DNA of 33,262 bases from Myxococcota bacterium (GCA_028289325.1 JANQQN010000188.1:1-33262); one strand, 5' to 3'; positions 6,747 to 14,851 are shown, counted from the first letter of the stretch. Translations and numbers: made by a program. Notes: generated by a model from the sequence alone, not told the origin.

Positions 6747-7373
6747 ATGACGAGCGCCCTGAGCAAAGACGACCTGAAGGCGATCGAAACGAAGATCGCG
6801 GAGGTCGAAAAGAAGACGGCGGGAGAGATCGTGGTCCACGTCGTCGGTCGCAGCGATGACTATGCGGCAGTGCGGCTCGGCTGGGCGGTGGTGATCGCCG
6901 CTTTGTGCGCGAAGGTGCTGTCCTACGAGTTCGGGGGGGTGTTCGGCGCCCTGAGCCTCGAGCTCGCGGCGGCCCTCACCGTGGTCCTGTGGCTGGTATT
7001 CGGCCTGAGTGCGCCCCTCGGATGGTTGGTGACGCGGGCGCTGAAGCGCGAGCGCGTGCATCGCCGGGCCCAGGCCGCGTTCATCGAAAACCGGGTTCAC
7101 CGCACCCGCGATGCGAGCGGGGTGTTGATCCTGGTGTCCCTATTCGAGCGGAGGGTCGAGATCCTCGCCGACGAGGGCATTCACGCCCGGGTGGGGGTCG
7201 CGGGCTGGCAAAGCCATGTGAAGCTGATCATCGACTGCATGAAGAAGGGCGAGCCGGCCAAAGGTATCGTCGAGTGCATCGAGCACATCGGCAAGGAGCT
7301 CACGGACATGGTCCCCATCCGACCCGACGATGAAAACGAGCTCAGCAATGAGGTGGTGGTCAGCCCTCGGTGA
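6747..7373 (+). CDS. TPM-domain protein with internal membrane hairpin
   Basis: A 208-aa second TPM-family protein starting on the base after the previous stop. Its TPM fold is interrupted: an N-terminal half (DLKAIETKIAEVEKKTAGEIVVHVVGRSDDYAAVRLGW) is followed by two hydrophobic segments (about residues 43-95) and then the second half (RVHRRAQAAFIENRVHRT, GVLILVSLFERRVEILADEGIHARV, WQSHVKLIIDCMKKGEPAKGIVECIEHIG). This layout is common for the second TPM protein in lemA operons. It lacks a signal peptide, so both TPM halves probably face the cytoplasm, unlike the preceding YgcG-like protein. Zero-spacing with the upstream gene implies translational coupling. Confidence 0.88.
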   Translation: MTSALSKDDLKAIETKIAEVEKKTAGEIVVHVVGRSDDYAAVRLGWAVVIAALCAKVLSYEFGGVFGALSLELAAALTVVLWLVFGLSAPLGWLVTRALKRERVHRRAQAAFIENRVHRTRDASGVLILVSLFERRVEILADEGIHARVGVAGWQSHVKLIIDCMKKGEPAKGIVECIEHIGKELTDMVPIRPDDENELSNEVVVSPR

Positions 7374-7474
7374 GCCGGGGCGCCAAGGGCGTCCGCGGGT
7401 TTCCGTCGCGCCCAACGCCAGGCTTGGGCTCGCTAACCTTGTCGGACCGGACTGCCACTTGGTCGGCAGCCTGG

Positions 7475-7480
7475 TAAACT
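7475..7480 (+). promoter_or_regulatory. Candidate leaderless -10 box of the alpha/beta hydrolase gene
   Basis: TAAACT ends exactly 6 nt before the ATG at 7487, and no Shine-Dalgarno is present. No convincing -35 was found at 16-18 bp. Supported mainly by the same spacing at several other genes. Confidence 0.3.
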
Positions 7481-7486
7481 CCGGGC

Positions 7487-8206
7487 ATGCCCTCTTTCAC
7501 CCGTGACGGGGTCACGATCGAGTACCGGATCGCTGGCGCCCCAGACGAGCCTCCCGTTCTGCTGATCAGTCCCGGGGGCATGAACTCCACCATCGAGCGG
7601 TGGTCCAACGCGCCGTGGGACCCTATCGAGGGGCTCACCGGGTTTCGGCGGATCGCGATGGACCAGCGCAACGCGGGCCGGTCGACGGCGCCCATCCGGC
7701 CGGGCGACGGCTGGGCGAGCTATACCGCCGACCAGATAGCGCTGCTGGATCATCTGGAGATCGACGCGGTTCAGGTCGTGGGCATGTGCATCGGAGGGCC
7801 CTACGCTTTCGGACTGATCAAGGCGGCACCCTCCCGCATCAAGTCCGCGGTGCTCTTGCAGCCCATCGGGCTCGAGGACAATCGTCACCTGTTCTTTGAT
7901 CTGTTCGACGAGTGGTCGCGAGGCCTCGCGCCCTCTCACCCCGAAGCCGACGACGATACGTGGCGCGCTTTCCGCGACGCGATGTTCGGCGGCGACTTTT
8001 TGTTCAACACCACCCGGGAGGAAGTCGCCGCATGCACCACCCCGCTGCTGGTGATGATGGGCAACGATCCCTACCACCCACCCACGACCTCACGAGAGAT
8101 CGTGAAGCTGGCCCCTAACGCCCAGCTCGTCGAGCGGTGGCGGGAGGAGCCCGACCGACAGGTTGCGGCGACGACCATTCGCGACTTCCTCGCCTCAAAC
8201 GCGTGA
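7487..8206 (+). CDS. Alpha/beta hydrolase-fold protein with Cys at the nucleophile position
   Basis: A 239-aa cytosolic alpha/beta hydrolase-fold protein. Family features: the oxyanion-region segment VLLISPGGMNSTIERW, the strand/loop FRRIAMDQRNAGRS, and the nucleophile elbow VVGMCIGGPYAF, in which C101 stands where Ser is usual. The late segment LVMMGNDPYHPPTTS could carry the acid residue. The C-terminal region after it (LVERWREEPDRQ) has no obvious catalytic His, so hydrolase activity is uncertain; the only nearby His is in DPYHPP. Cys nucleophiles occur in dienelactone hydrolase-type members. The ATG at 7487 gives a standard beta-strand start (PSFTRDGVTIEYRIAG). Single gene, 113 bp after the TPM operon and convergent with the MFS gene. 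Substrate unknown. Confidence 0.85.
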   Translation: MPSFTRDGVTIEYRIAGAPDEPPVLLISPGGMNSTIERWSNAPWDPIEGLTGFRRIAMDQRNAGRSTAPIRPGDGWASYTADQIALLDHLEIDAVQVVGMCIGGPYAFGLIKAAPSRIKSAVLLQPIGLEDNRHLFFDLFDEWSRGLAPSHPEADDDTWRAFRDAMFGGDFLFNTTREEVAACTTPLLVMMGNDPYHPPTTSREIVKLAPNAQLVERWREEPDRQVAATTIRDFLASNA

Positions 8207-8215
8207 TCGGGCGCC

Positions 8216-8238
8216 GGCCTCGAGCCGTCGCCGAGGCC
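8216..8238. terminator. Possible weak hairpin between convergent genes
   Basis: GGCCTCG (8216-8222) and CGAGGCC (8232-8238) form a perfect 7-bp stem in the gap between the convergent hydrolase and MFS genes. There is no T-run on either strand, so intrinsic termination is doubtful. Confidence 0.2.
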
Positions 8239-8259
8239 CGCCGAAAGCCGCGCCGCCGA

Positions 8260-9531
8260 TCAGGGTTGAAACAACCGGCCTCGCTCGGTGACGAACACCA
8301 CCACCAACGCCGCCATCCCCAACACGACGTAACCCGCGAACAAGGGCACGGTGGTGCCGTCGTAGGCGCGGCCGATCACGCCCCCCAGGAGGCCGGAGCC
8401 GGTGGTGGTGACGAAGCCGAACGCCGCCGCCCCGGTCCCCGCGATGCGCCCCAACGGCTCCATGGCGGTGGCATTAAAATTGGGGCCAACCAGCCCGAAG
8501 CACATGAAGGCGAGGATCAAGGTCGGGTAGAAGATGGAAAGCCGGTCGCCGAAGACCAAGGTCAAGACGAGCCCCACGCTGACGATGACCACGAACGCGA
8601 CCAGGGCCCCATGACTGAGGGGGCGGGTCCCGATGTCCAGCACCAGCCGCGCGTTGATGAGATTGCTGACCGACATCGCGCCCGCGACGCCGGCAAACCA
8701 CAGCGCGAAGGTATCGCCCTGATGAAACACGTCGCGGAAGATCTGGTCCGAGGTCGCGAGGAAACCGAACAGCGCGCCGAACACGCACCCCCCCGCCACC
8801 ATGTACCCCATCGAGCGTCGATGCCGGATGACTTTCAGGTACGCCGCCGCCCGCTGACCAAGGGTCTGACCGCTGCGCTCGGCGGCGTCGGTCGACTCCG
8901 GCAGCCGCGCCGCGGTCCACACCAGCATCACCGTCCCGCTCAACGCGAGCGCGCCGAAGCACCACCGCCAGGGGCCGACGAATAGGATGAGCTGGCCAAG
9001 ACCCGGGGCCAGGATCGGCACCACCATGAACACGGTCATGACCAGCGACATGATCCGGGCCATCGCTGGTCCCGCGGTGGCGTCCCGAACCACCGCGACC
9101 GCGACCACCCGGCACCCGGCGGCAAAAACGCCTTGCGCGAAGCGCGCGGCCAACAGCAGATCGAAGCGATAGGCCCACACGCATACGATGCCGGTGAGGA
9201 TGTAGCCCCCAAGGGCCACGAATAGGGTCGGTCGCCGCCCGAAGCGGTCCGCGACCGGGCCAAAGAACAGCTGCGGCGCGCCGAAACCGAGCACGTAGAC
9301 GATGATCACCAGCTGCCGATCGTTGGCCTGGGCGACGCCGAGGTCCGCCGCGATCGCCCCCAGCGCGGGCAGCATGATGTCGACCGCGAGCGCATTGAGC
9401 GCCATCAGCCCCGCGACCATGACCACGAACTCCGCGGTGGGAAGGCCGAGACTCGACGGCTCCCGTCGACCCGACGCCGATGGACGAGCGGGGTCGGGGC
9501 TCCGATCGGCCATCGGGGAAGAGCTGGTCAT
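8260..9531 (-). CDS. MFS drug-resistance-type transporter (Bcr/CflA-like)
   Basis: A 423-aa inner-membrane transporter with about 12 hydrophobic segments after a polar N-terminus. The first helix carries LNALAVDIMLPALGAIAADLGV, close to the Bcr/CflA drug:proton antiporter pattern. The motif A loop between TM2 and TM3 is GPVADRFGRRPTLF, and an Arg-bearing TM4 (AARFAQGVFAAGCRVVAVAVVRD) follows. The late helices include GLVGPNFNATAMEPLGRIAGTG, also seen in that family. Transported compound unknown. ATG 9531 is the most upstream plausible start; 9513 is an alternative. No clear Shine-Dalgarno or promoter was seen. It lies 81 bp after thpR on the same strand and may be co-transcribed with it. Confidence 0.9.
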   Translation of the reverse strand: MTSSSPMADRSPDPARPSASGRREPSSLGLPTAEFVVMVAGLMALNALAVDIMLPALGAIAADLGVAQANDRQLVIIVYVLGFGAPQLFFGPVADRFGRRPTLFVALGGYILTGIVCVWAYRFDLLLAARFAQGVFAAGCRVVAVAVVRDATAGPAMARIMSLVMTVFMVVPILAPGLGQLILFVGPWRWCFGALALSGTVMLVWTAARLPESTDAAERSGQTLGQRAAAYLKVIRHRRSMGYMVAGGCVFGALFGFLATSDQIFRDVFHQGDTFALWFAGVAGAMSVSNLINARLVLDIGTRPLSHGALVAFVVIVSVGLVLTLVFGDRLSIFYPTLILAFMCFGLVGPNFNATAMEPLGRIAGTGAAAFGFVTTTGSGLLGGVIGRAYDGTTVPLFAGYVVLGMAALVVVFVTERGRLFQP

Positions 9532-9612
9532 AAGCGGTGGGGGCGCCGAGCGGCCTGGGCAATCTCGCCGGCACCGATGGCCCTGGCAACACCTTTCGGC
9601 GGCCGACCGCGC

Positions 9613-10152
9613 TTACGGTTCGATGGATCGGGACCGATGAATCCGAAACAGCTGCTGGCGACGATCGTCGCTCCAGGTGTACAGCGCAAAGCGGTCGATG
9701 CGCGCCCGCGCTTCGACGCGCAGCGCATCGACCCACCCTACAGCCGCCGCCCGCTGCGCCGGCGATGCGGACCGCTGAATGCGCGCCAGCGTCACATGAG
9801 GAAGCGGTGGCCGCTTGTCGGGCCCCAGCAGCCCCGCTTCGACGAGCTGGGCCCGGTGGGCGGTCATCGATGCGGCCAAGGTCGGCGCGTTATCGGCTAC
9901 GATCGCGCTGATCGCGGTCGGATTCCGCCCCCCCAGCAGTCGCACGTCGCCGAGGCTGACCTCGACCACCGGACCGGGGTCCGCGCTGGTCATGGTCCAC
10001 GCCCGCTCGGCCGTCGCCTCGTCGACCGAGCCCAGAAACACGGAGGTCACATGAAGGTCGGTGGGGGCGAATCGGCGCACTTTCTCGGGTACGTGGTCGA
10101 GAACGATGGCGGCGTCGAAGGGCCAACCGATGAACCAGTTCGGTGCCGTCAC
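9613..10152 (-). CDS. thpR: RNA 2',3'-cyclic phosphodiesterase
   Basis: A 179-aa member of the 2H phosphoesterase superfamily (LigT/ThpR), which opens 2',3'-cyclic phosphates on RNA ends. Both HxT motifs are present: H34-V-T36 in DLHVTSVFLG and H119-V-T121 in LPHVTLARI. The start is set to GTG at 10152 (VTAPNWFIGWPFD, a typical family opening) because a longer frame from 10206 would begin inside the groEL terminator. No promoter is obvious upstream apart from a weak CACTGT 6 nt before the GTG. The gene follows the groESL operon on the same strand but is separated from it by a strong terminator. Confidence 0.88.
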   Translation of the reverse strand: MTAPNWFIGWPFDAAIVLDHVPEKVRRFAPTDLHVTSVFLGSVDEATAERAWTMTSADPGPVVEVSLGDVRLLGGRNPTAISAIVADNAPTLAASMTAHRAQLVEAGLLGPDKRPPLPHVTLARIQRSASPAQRAAAVGWVDALRVEARARIDRFALYTWSDDRRQQLFRIHRSRSIEP

Positions 10153-10178
10153 CGGCCAACAGTGAATCGCAGCGGGGG

Positions 10179-10218
10179 AAAAAAAAGAAGCCGGCCGCGC
10201 GAACACGCGACCGGCTTC
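10179..10218 (-). terminator. Rho-independent terminator after groEL
   Basis: On the minus strand, a 13-bp stem (10218-10206 pairing with 10187/10190-10199, one G-U pair, 6-nt loop) is followed at once by a run of eight T (10186-10179). This is a textbook intrinsic terminator 35 bp after the groEL stop, and it closes the groES-groEL unit. Confidence 0.92.
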
Positions 10219-10251
10219 GTGACCGCTCGATGGACGCGGCTTCAGGAGGCT

Positions 10252-11911
<1,660 letters not shown>

Positions 11912-11947
11912 TTACTCCTCGTGGGAAGATTGAAGGTTTGAGTCGAT

Positions 11948-12238
11948 CTACTCGAGGACGCCGAGGACTTCGTCCTCGCGGAGGATCATGTGCTCCTCAC
12001 CGTCGAGCTTGATCTCGGTGCCGCTGTACTTGCCGAACAGCACCTTGTCGCCGACCTTGACTTCAAGGTTGCGCACCTTGCCGTCTTCGAGGACCTTGCC
12101 GTTTCCGACGGCGATAACCTCGCCCTCGATCGGCTTCTCTTTGGCCGAGTCGGGGATGATAATCCCGCCCTTGGACATTTCTTCAGCGGCGACGCGCTTG
12201 ACCAAGAGGCGATCGTAGAGCGGACGGAACTTCGTCAT
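11948..12238 (-). CDS. groES: 10-kDa co-chaperonin GroES
   Basis: A 96-aa lid protein of the GroEL chamber. Typical features: [17 protein letters not shown] at the start, the mobile loop [49 protein letters not shown], and the final [12 protein letters not shown]. First gene of groES-groEL. GGAG at 12250-12247 (minus strand) sits 8 nt before the ATG. The leader upstream contains two alternative stem-loops next to this site, and an inverted repeat lies in the promoter region. The CIRCE element of HrcA is not present. Confidence 0.98.
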   Translation of the reverse strand: MTKFRPLYDRLLVKRVAAEEMSKGGIIIPDSAKEKPIEGEVIAVGNGKVLEDGKVRNLEVKVGDKVLFGKYSGTEIKLDGEEHMILREDEVLGVLE

Positions 12239-12246
12239 CTTTGAAT

Positions 12247-12283
12247 CTCCATTCCTAAGACATTGGAATTAGGAAAATTTTCC
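12247..12283 (-). promoter_or_regulatory. Candidate RNA switch/thermosensor in the groES leader
   Basis: In the minus-strand transcript, TTTTCC (12277/12280 region) belongs to a perfect 12-bp palindrome GGAAAATTTTCC (12283-12272). The overlapping TTCCTAA (12275-12269) can instead pair with TTAGGAA (12258-12252) across a 10-nt loop. The second helix ends one base before the GGAG ribosome binding site (12250-12247). The two helices share bases and cannot form together. The AT-rich, U-rich stem opposite an AGGA resembles FourU-type heat sensors, but function is inferred. Confidence 0.35.
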
Positions 12284-12326
12284 CTTTCCGTTAGCCACCC
12301 AAAGGGGTCGGCTGCCAAAACGGTGC

Positions 12327-12348
12327 GCATCGTGTAGCCACACGATGC
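12327..12348. promoter_or_regulatory. Perfect inverted repeat inside the groES promoter (candidate operator)
   Basis: GCATCGTGT (12327-12335) and ACACGATGC (12340-12348) form a perfect 9-bp inverted repeat with a 4-bp spacer. It covers most of the spacer and the -10 box of the candidate groES promoter, where a repressor would block polymerase. It does not match CIRCE or the HspR (HAIR) site. Confidence 0.45.
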
Positions 12349-12359
12349 AGAACCGTCAA
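12331..12359 (-). promoter_or_regulatory. Candidate groES promoter
   Basis: On the minus strand, TTGACG (12359-12354), 17-bp spacer, TACACG (12336-12331). The -35 has five of six consensus bases; the -10 is weak. The first C of CTTGACGG is also shared with the hsp20 promoter. Predicted leader is about 85 nt. Confidence 0.4.
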
Positions 12360-12432
12360 GACAAGAACGCGCCTTCGTTCGTATTCGAAATAACCCTGAT
12401 GCGCCCGGGAGACGTCGACCCGTTGTCCCCCG

Positions 12433-12460
12433 CTTGACGGTCTTTGCGAGTGCCTATCGT
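12433..12460 (+). promoter_or_regulatory. Candidate heat-shock promoter of the hsp20 pair
   Basis: CTTGACGG (12433-12440) is followed by GCCTATCGT (12452-12460). Read as a sigma32-like promoter, CTTGAC-N13-GCCTAT has suitable spacing and partial matches. Read as sigma70, TTGACG to TATCGT has only 15 bp. The predicted leader is about 160 nt. Confidence 0.3.
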
Positions 12461-12560
12461 GACCTCGACCGGGGCGGTTGAGACCGACCGACGGCGGCCG
12501 CAAAGCGAGCCTTTGTCGCCGGCTACCGGCCCCGAAACTGGAAAAGTTGAAGATCGCGGG

Positions 12561-12618
12561 CCCGTCCCGACGGCGCACTCGTGCGCCCGAGAGAGCCGCG
12601 CGATCATCGGACGGGAGG
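12561..12618 (+). promoter_or_regulatory. Candidate RNA thermometer masking the hsp20 ribosome binding site
   Basis: CCCGTCC (12561-12567) is exactly complementary to GGACGGG (12609-12615), which overlaps the hsp20 ribosome binding site GGGAGG (12613-12618). The intervening loop contains a perfect hairpin, GGCGCA-CTCG-TGCGCC (12572-12587). Such nested structures before small heat-shock genes often act as thermosensors. The stem is GC-rich, so a melting range near growth temperature is uncertain. Confidence 0.35.
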
Positions 12619-12623
12619 CTACG

Positions 12624-13076
12624 ATGTTTCTGACTCGCTATAACCGACTCAACCGAAACGGGCTCGACGCCCCCTTCGCGCTCATGGACGAAGTCCGGCG
12701 GGAGTTCGACCGCCTGCTGGCCGACGGCCCGTTCCCCGCGAACGTCTCGGCGGGCTCCCCTCGGGGCGTCATCGATGAGACCGAGACCGGCTACGTGCTG
12801 CGGATGGAGGTCCCCGGCCTGACCGCCGACGGGCTGGAGATCCGAGTGGAGGACGGCGTTCTCCGACTGGCTGGTGAGCGCAAGGAAGAGGCCCCCAAAG
12901 GCTTCGAAGCTCGCCGTACGGAGCGCGTTCGGTTCCGGTTCGACCGCCGCCTCAAGCTGCCGGAAGGCGTCGACGTGGAGCGGATCGAGGCCGCGCTCAA
13001 GCACGGCGTTCTGACGGTCACGGTGCCGAAGTCCGACAAGGCCGCGCCGCGCACCATCGCCGTGAAGGCCAGCTGA
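12624..13076 (+). CDS. Small heat-shock protein (Hsp20 family)
   Basis: A 150-aa alpha-crystallin-type chaperone that holds unfolded proteins. The N-terminal arm is MFLTRYNRLNRNG with MDEVRREFDRLLAD. The alpha-crystallin domain spans about residues 48-140: GVIDETETGYVLRMEVPGLTADG, RVEDGVLRLAGERKEE, and the conserved LKHGVLTVTVPK. The C-terminus APRTIAVKAS gives the I-x-V anchor motif (RTIAV). ATG 12624 has a strong GGGAGG ribosome binding site 5 nt upstream; an in-frame extension to 12444 is not Hsp20-like. Followed after 40 bp by a second hsp20 gene. Confidence 0.95.
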   Translation: MFLTRYNRLNRNGLDAPFALMDEVRREFDRLLADGPFPANVSAGSPRGVIDETETGYVLRMEVPGLTADGLEIRVEDGVLRLAGERKEEAPKGFEARRTERVRFRFDRRLKLPEGVDVERIEAALKHGVLTVTVPKSDKAAPRTIAVKAS

Positions 13077-13116
13077 GCCGGACCGAGAACCGCTTCAACG
13101 CTTTGGAGGTATTGCT

Positions 13117-13473
13117 ATGAGCAACGCGATCGCCACCCATGACCGAAATGCCACCGAGCCCGCCCGCGCGTGGGCGACCCCGCCCGTCGACGTCTACGAG
13201 AACGACGAGGCGTTCCTCGTCCGTGCGGACCTTCCCGGCGTGACGTCGGAGAACGTCGACGTCCGATTCGAGCAGGGGAATCTGCGCATCGAGGCCAAAC
13301 GGCCCGCAGACGGGTCTTCCGGGAGTAGAGGCTTCGATTTCCGTCGAGCCTTCAAGCTCACGGGCATCGACGAGACGCGGATCACCGCGGAGATGAAGGA
13401 CGGGGTCCTGTCGCTGACCCTTCCCAAGGCGGAGAGCCTTCGCCCCCGCCAGATTCCCGTCAACGCCGGCTGA
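13117..13473 (+). CDS. Small heat-shock protein (Hsp20 family), second copy
   Basis: A 118-aa Hsp20 protein, shorter than its neighbour and with a brief N-terminal arm. The alpha-crystallin domain begins at about residue 22: PPVDVYENDEAFLVRADLPGV, then VDVRFEQGNLRIEAKR, FRRAFKLT, and MKDGVLSLTLPK. The C-terminal RQIPVNAG holds the I-x-V motif. A TTTGGAGG ribosome binding site precedes the ATG. The first copy's leader structure is not repeated here. The two differ clearly in sequence (class A/B-like pairing), which suggests hetero-oligomers, but that is inference. Confidence 0.95.
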   Translation: MSNAIATHDRNATEPARAWATPPVDVYENDEAFLVRADLPGVTSENVDVRFEQGNLRIEAKRPADGSSGSRGFDFRRAFKLTGIDETRITAEMKDGVLSLTLPKAESLRPRQIPVNAG

Positions 13474-13547
13474 TGCCGCCCCACGGTACGCGGCGGGCAC
13501 ACCGCCCCGCACCGTGACCCAATGCGCATGGTGCGCTGAACCGACGA

Positions 13548-13590
13548 CAGGCAGGGCTTCGTTGACCGGGGCCCTGCCTGTTTCTATTTT
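13548..13590 (+). terminator. Rho-independent terminator after the hsp20 pair
   Basis: CAGGCAGGGC (13548-13557) and GCCCTGCCTG (13571-13580) form a perfect 10-bp stem with a 13-nt loop. A T-rich tail (13581-13590, nine of ten pyrimidines, eight T) follows directly. It closes the hsp20-hsp20 transcript, and it also overlaps the candidate promoter for the next gene. Confidence 0.85.
13562..13590 (+). promoter_or_regulatory. Candidate rhomboid promoter nested in the hsp20 terminator
   Basis: TTGACC (13562-13567) lies in the terminator loop, and TATTTT (13585-13590) is its T-tail; the spacer is exactly 17 bp. Predicted +1 is near 13597, five bases before the TTG start of the rhomboid gene. The two boxes match consensus at five and four positions. 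Confidence 0.5.
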
Positions 13591-13601
13591 AGGTCCCGAC
13601 C

Positions 13602-14792
13602 TTGTTTTTACCCATCGGCGACTCGCCCAATCCAGAGCGCTTCACTCCGTGGGTGAACTACGGACTCATCGCGGCGAACGTCGTCGTCTTCTTCTTGACC
13701 TACATCCCCCTCGCCGACCTTCGCGCGGACGTCGTTCCGACCGAAGCGCTGCGGTGGCTCCGCCAGATCACCGCCGCCAACCCCGGCTACGTGCCCAGTC
13801 AGTATGACGTCTTCACTTACGTCAACGGCTACAAGCCGGGGGCACCCGAGATCCGCGATCTCTTCTCCGCCATGTTTCTGCACGCCGGCTGGGGCCACCT
13901 GCTCGGCAACATGCTCTTCTTGTGGATCTACGGTGACAACGTCGAGCATCGCCTGGGGCGGATGAAGTATCTGTTCGTCTACCTGCTGACGGGCGTCGCG
14001 GCGACGATGGGCTTCGCGCTCCTCAACGTGGGTTCAACCGTCCCGATGATCGGGGCCTCGGGCGCGATCTCCGGCGTGTTGGGGATGTACTTCATCATGT
14101 TCCCCCACAACGTGGTGAAGGTCTTCACGTTCTTCTTTCCTTTCATCTTCGGCGTCTATCCGTTCAACGCCCGCCTGGTGCTCGGGTTCTACATCGTGGT
14201 CCAGAACATCTTTCCCGCCGTCTTTGCCGCCGGCCAGGGCGGCGGCGGCGTTGCCTACGGCGCCCACATCGGCGGCTTCGTGGCCGGGGTCATCGTGGCC
14301 TTGATCGCCGAGCGATTGACCGGCGCGGTTCCGAGAGCGGCCATGCCCGGCCTCGGAACCCAACGCGGACCGGTCCGCGCTCGGCCGGGACCCCAGGCCG
14401 TTTCTTGGGGAACCACCGAAGATGGGTTTCGAGAGGCGGTCGCCGGCGGCGATCGATCCACCGCCTTTCGTCATCTCTTGGAGATGTCCACCCTCGACGT
14501 CGCGGAAAGGATGCCCGGCGAGGCCCTGGTCGTCGCCCGGTGGTTGGCCGAAGAAGACCGGCTCATCCAGGCGTCCGAGATGGTCCGGCGGGTGCTGCGA
14601 ATCCATCGGCCGCCGACCATCGACCAGGCCGAGGTCTACTACACGATGGGGGTCATCCGGCTCAAACAGGGCCAGCCCACCAGCGCCTATCAACACTTCA
14701 TGGATGCCCTGGACTTCGGTCCTCGCCCCGAAACCGAAGAGCGCATTCGAAAAGCGTTAACGTCCATCAACGTCTACCGGCGCCCCAACTGA
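13602..14792 (+). CDS. Rhomboid-family intramembrane serine protease with C-terminal cytoplasmic repeat-like domain
   Basis: A 396-aa membrane protein. Residues 1-255 are a rhomboid domain with about six TM segments. The N-terminus MFLPIGDSPNPERFTPWVNYGLI is typical of the larger bacterial rhomboids. The HAGWGHLLGNMLFLWIYG segment (from H94) carries the His/Asn oxyanion residues. The Ser nucleophile is S153 in GASGAISGVLG, and the His partner is H222 in AHIGGFVAG. After a Pro/Arg/Gly linker, residues about 270-396 are soluble and helical, ending in a TPR-like unit (AEVYYTMGVIRLKQGQPTSAYQHFMDALDFGP). TTG 13602 is the start because MFLPI is family-conserved and no ATG lies between it and TM1. 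It directly follows the hsp20 terminator. Confidence 0.92.
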   Translation: MFLPIGDSPNPERFTPWVNYGLIAANVVVFFLTYIPLADLRADVVPTEALRWLRQITAANPGYVPSQYDVFTYVNGYKPGAPEIRDLFSAMFLHAGWGHLLGNMLFLWIYGDNVEHRLGRMKYLFVYLLTGVAATMGFALLNVGSTVPMIGASGAISGVLGMYFIMFPHNVVKVFTFFFPFIFGVYPFNARLVLGFYIVVQNIFPAVFAAGQGGGGVAYGAHIGGFVAGVIVALIAERLTGAVPRAAMPGLGTQRGPVRARPGPQAVSWGTTEDGFREAVAGGDRSTAFRHLLEMSTLDVAERMPGEALVVARWLAEEDRLIQASEMVRRVLRIHRPPTIDQAEVYYTMGVIRLKQGQPTSAYQHFMDALDFGPRPETEERIRKALTSINVYRRPN

Positions 14793-14845
14793 TTTCGGGC
14801 GTTCCAGCCGGGCGGCCGAGGCGTGCGGATCGGGCGCCGATCCGA

Positions 14846-14851
14846 TAGCGT
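14846..14851 (+). promoter_or_regulatory. Candidate leaderless -10 box of the hydrolase-OsmC gene
   Basis: TAGCGT ends 6 nt before the GTG at 14858; no Shine-Dalgarno is present. No good -35 was found. Supported by the recurring spacing. Confidence 0.25.

Larger units (their letters stand above)
12239..12623. other. 385-bp divergent regulatory region between groES and hsp20
   Basis: No gene is supported here. The region contains, left to right: the groES ribosome binding site and leader with alternative helices (12247-12283), an inverted repeat in a candidate groES promoter (12327-12359), a candidate hsp20 promoter (12433-12460), and a structured hsp20 leader (12518-12618). The left 50 bp is much more AT-rich than the surroundings. 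CTTGACGG occurs once in each promoter, in the sense appropriate to each gene. Confidence 0.6.

Noticed and set aside
8216..8238. Strong bidirectional terminator between the hydrolase and MFS genes
   Set aside because: The stem is only 7 bp and no T-run follows on either strand; kept only as a low-confidence hairpin.
12239..12623. CIRCE (HrcA) or HAIR (HspR) operator before groES
   Set aside because: Neither consensus is present on either strand; the inverted repeats found are different.
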